IMG/VR virus record: IMGVR_UViG_3300049893_000693
Location: 1-51,729 of that record
DNA from: a virus
Strand: one strand, 5' to 3'
Length of the DNA: 51,729 nt
The first letter of the stretch is position 1. Every line of letters begins with the position of its first letter. Below the pieces are notes generated by a model. The model was not told the DNA's origin. It saw only the letters and a program-made list of their open reading frames with translations, and did no database searches. Shown piece by piece: positions 50,543 through 51,729 of the stretch. The position numbers were made by a program, and so were the translations under genes.

Positions 50543-50740
50543 ATGGATAGCGACAACAAAGCGCGGCGGGCTGGACGGAAGCCCGACGTACCGATCGGAG
50601 AAATCCCCCGACAACAAGGGGGCGGGGTATGCCTCAAACCTGGGCTTACTCTGTGGTCCGACCACGGGAACGGTGCTGCGCCTTCGAGACTTGCGGCGGG
50701 TTCTAAACCGCCACATCGTCTGATCCCTGCCCTAGGCTGA
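50543..50740 (+). CDS. possible small basic protein, 65 aa
   Basis: ATG 50543 has TGAGGGTATT upstream. The product MDSDNKARRAGRKPDVPIGE is basic and Gly/Pro-rich, and the frame could also be extended to 50354 without support. Its C-terminal third has no clear fold and runs into the structured block. I consider it only moderately likely to be translated. Confidence 0.35.
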   Translation: MDSDNKARRAGRKPDVPIGEIPRQQGGGVCLKPGLTLWSDHGNGAAPSRLAAGSKPPHRLIPALG

Positions 50741-51006
50741 CAGTGCTTTACTGCGGCACGATACCCTAGGGACAGTGCGACCGGTAGTCATGGTGATTGC
50801 CAGACGGTCGCACAAGGCACACTAGGGCGGAACGCTCGTCCTAGTCCTAAGTCCTGCAATCCCGTGCGCGGGATTGGTGCAAGCCGTCCGGTGAACGGCA
50901 TCGCTAGACAATCGCATCCCTAGGAAACCCTCGTACCGTCCGAACGGTGCTCGCAAGCCCTAGGGTTTGACGAGTCCGAATGGCTTAGGACACTCAAGCC
51001 TAAGCC
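50741..51006 (+). ncRNA. candidate structured RNA or DNA element
   Basis: Between 50741 and 51062 there is no gene, yet perfect stems are dense: GTGCGACCG/CGGTCGCAC (50775-50783 / 50805-50813, 9 bp) enclosed by CCCTAG/CTAGGG (50764-50769 / 50822-50827); CAATCCCG-TGCG-CGGGATTG (50857-50876); GCCGT/ACGGC (50883-50899); GTACCGT-CCGA-ACGGTGC (50933-50950) enclosed by AAACCC/GGGTTT (50925-50930 / 50963-50968); GGCTTAGG/CCTAAGCC (50982-50989 / 50999-51006). Tetraloops and nested stems look like a folded RNA on either strand. A packaging (cos/pac) or protein-binding DNA site is the alternative. It matches no RNA family I know. Confidence 0.5.
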
Positions 51007-51062
51007 TTTCGATGCTCGCCAATCCAGGCAAGCCCTATGCGCCAACCGCGCAGGAGTATCCC

Positions 51063-51503
51063 ATGCCTTCTACCCTCGCCCCCACCCTGGAACAGTCCGC
51101 CACCAATGCCGTGGAGGTCCAGACCCCTGATGTCGTGGTCCTGGCGTCTACCGAGAAATTGAGCGCCAGCGAGGCTGGCAAGGTCGCCAAGCGCGCCGGT
51201 CATCTCGTCTTGGATGCTGGTGATGCGCTTGTGGTCGTCCGTGGCGACAGCGCCTTGGCCACCAATGTCGAATCCCGTCGAGGCCTCCGCAATTATGACA
51301 AGGTCATGGACAGCTTCGACAGTGCCACACCCGCCAGCATCCGCGCCGCGTGTGATGGCGCAAAGGCCCATCTCATGGATATGGTCAAAGCGACCAATGA
51401 AGCGGCCTTTGCGGCGCGGCGTGACATGCTGAATCAAGCCGCATCAGCCACTGGTTGGCGTCGCACGGTCCTGTTGCGCATGGCGCTCAAGGGCCTGAAG
51501 TAA
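51063..51503 (+). CDS. hypothetical early protein, 146 aa
   Basis: ATG 51063 follows GCAGGAGTATCCC, so this start is preferred to 50967. The product is mainly helical with a Val-rich strand region (GDALVVVRGDSALATN) and a basic C-terminal end (GWRRTVLLRMALKGLK). It is transcribed away from the late unit and, if the genome is circular, would be the first gene of the plus-strand unit. No family recognised. Confidence 0.75.
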   Translation: MPSTLAPTLEQSATNAVEVQTPDVVVLASTEKLSASEAGKVAKRAGHLVLDAGDALVVVRGDSALATNVESRRGLRNYDKVMDSFDSATPASIRAACDGAKAHLMDMVKATNEAAFAARRDMLNQAASATGWRRTVLLRMALKGLK

Positions 51504-51515
51504 GTCTAGCCATCC

Positions 51516-51559
51516 GCATCATACTACCCAAGCCCTACTAGGTTAGTGTAGTATGATGC
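51516..51559 (+). terminator. 12-bp hairpin after the 146-aa gene
   Basis: GCATCATACTAC (51516-51527) and GTAGTATGATGC (51548-51559) are exact reverse complements, with a 20-base loop that can itself fold (CCCTACTAGG). It starts 13 bases after the stop. A terminator or processing stem is likely; no long T run follows. Confidence 0.5.
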
Positions 51560-51578
51560 TATTACGTTTGACGATTCT

Positions 51579-51619
51579 CATGCGCCAAGTCTGACTTGAC
51601 GCATGGATGATCGCCATGC
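51579..51619 (+). repeat. two overlapping, mutually exclusive inverted repeats
   Basis: CATGCG-C-CAAGTC-T-GACTTG-A-CGCATG (51579-51605) is a 27-base near-perfect palindrome with one mismatched pair. Its right end overlaps a second hairpin GCATGG / CCATGC (51601-51606 / 51614-51619). Both cannot form together, as in attenuators, or they may be adjacent protein-binding sites. Confidence 0.6.
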
Positions 51620-51649
51620 ATCCTCACGCTCTAAAAGTGTCCTAACCTA

Positions 51650-51676
51650 AAAAGGTATTATTTCTTAATACCTTTT
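51650..51676. terminator. AT-rich hairpin with flanking A and T runs
   Basis: AAAAGGTATTA (51650-51660), loop TTTCT, TAATACCTTTT (51666-51676), then CACTTTTTAGG. The 11-bp stem has A-rich sequence before it and T-rich after, so it could end transcription from either direction. Confidence 0.5.
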
Positions 51677-51697
51677 CACTTTTTAGGTAAAAAACGA

Positions 51698-51729
51698 TTG
51701 AAACTCATGGCCCAAGGTTTGTTATGACT
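51698..51729 (+). promoter_or_regulatory. weak candidate promoter at right edge
   Basis: TTGAAA (51698-51703) followed after 19 bases by TATGAC (51723-51728). The first box is one base off the bacterial consensus, but spacing is long and the second box weak. If the genome is circular it would point toward the first gene at 187. Confidence 0.22.

Larger units (their letters stand above)
51504..51729. other. right-edge intergenic region with overlapping palindromes
   Basis: No gene. Four strong inverted repeats lie here (51516-51559, 51579-51605, 51601-51619, 51650-51676), then an AT-rich stretch with runs of A and T up to the end. It would join the AT-rich left edge if the genome is circular, forming the likely early promoter and perhaps the replication origin. 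Confidence 0.5.

Noticed and set aside
50968-50992. Hammerhead-ribozyme-like string (UUGACGAGUCC ... GGAC)
   Set aside because: The core CUGANGA is mismatched in its first base, and the required GAAA after the second stem is ACUC, so the catalytic centre is not present.
1-51729. CRISPR array, diversity-generating retroelement or insertion sequence
   Set aside because: No regularly spaced repeats, no reverse transcriptase and no transposase or terminal inverted repeats of an insertion sequence were seen.
1-51729. Phage-encoded single-subunit RNA polymerase
   Set aside because: No translated frame shows the T7-type polymerase motifs, so T7-like promoters (for example CTATAG at 9-16) were also not called.

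Overview
The window reads as a near-complete genome of a tailed, podovirus-type (short-tailed) lytic bacteriophage of a bacterial host that the sequence does not identify. The evidence is a podovirus-style head and tail set (large terminase, portal, scaffold, capsid, two tail-tube-like proteins, a run of glutamine- and glycine-rich putative internal virion proteins, very large fibre proteins). There is also a self-encoded replication set (family A DNA polymerase, P-loop and SNF2-type helicases, Cas4/RecB-like exonuclease, endonuclease VII, RuvC-like nuclease). I see no integrase, lysogeny repressor, tail sheath, tape measure or phage RNA polymerase, so transcription probably relies on the host polymerase.

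Layout. (1) Positions 1-186 and 51504-51729 are AT-rich and full of perfect inverted repeats; if the genome is circular or circularly permuted they form one intergenic region of about 410 bases. (2) Positions 187-20684 are plus-strand genes, mostly chained by ATGA overlaps: small early genes separated by hairpins (187-2550), an amidoligase / class II glutamine amidotransferase module (2683-5817) followed by small proteins, then DNA polymerase, helicases and a cluster of tiny zinc-ribbon proteins (7645-14854). After these come a structured non-coding stretch ending in a tRNA-like element (15784-16001), a Cas4-like nuclease, an RNA-ligase-like protein, an HNH gene, a metallophosphoesterase, a DUF3310 protein, endonuclease VII and a RuvC-like protein. 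(3) Positions 50266 down to 20681 are minus-strand late genes: terminase, fibres, small membrane proteins, portal, scaffold, capsid (with its own terminator), adaptor and nozzle, collar fibre, and virion proteins including one of 1534 residues. (4) Positions 50267-51062 separate the two transcription units and hold a putative late promoter with 10-bp tandem repeats and a strongly structured block that may be an RNA or a packaging/regulatory DNA element.

How the parts fit. Transcription diverges from about 50.3-51.0 kb and converges on one shared TTAA stop at 20681-20684. The plus-strand unit supplies DNA replication, recombination, nucleic-acid repair and a probable peptide- or metabolite-modifying pair; the minus-strand unit builds and packages the virion.

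The parts I consider least explained are: the amidoligase/amidotransferase operon; the tRNA-like element with an encoded CCA end and an enlarged centre close to an RNA-ligase-like gene; the structured block at 50741-51006; and the absence of any recognisable endolysin. All product names come from reading motifs in the translations; no database search was possible.
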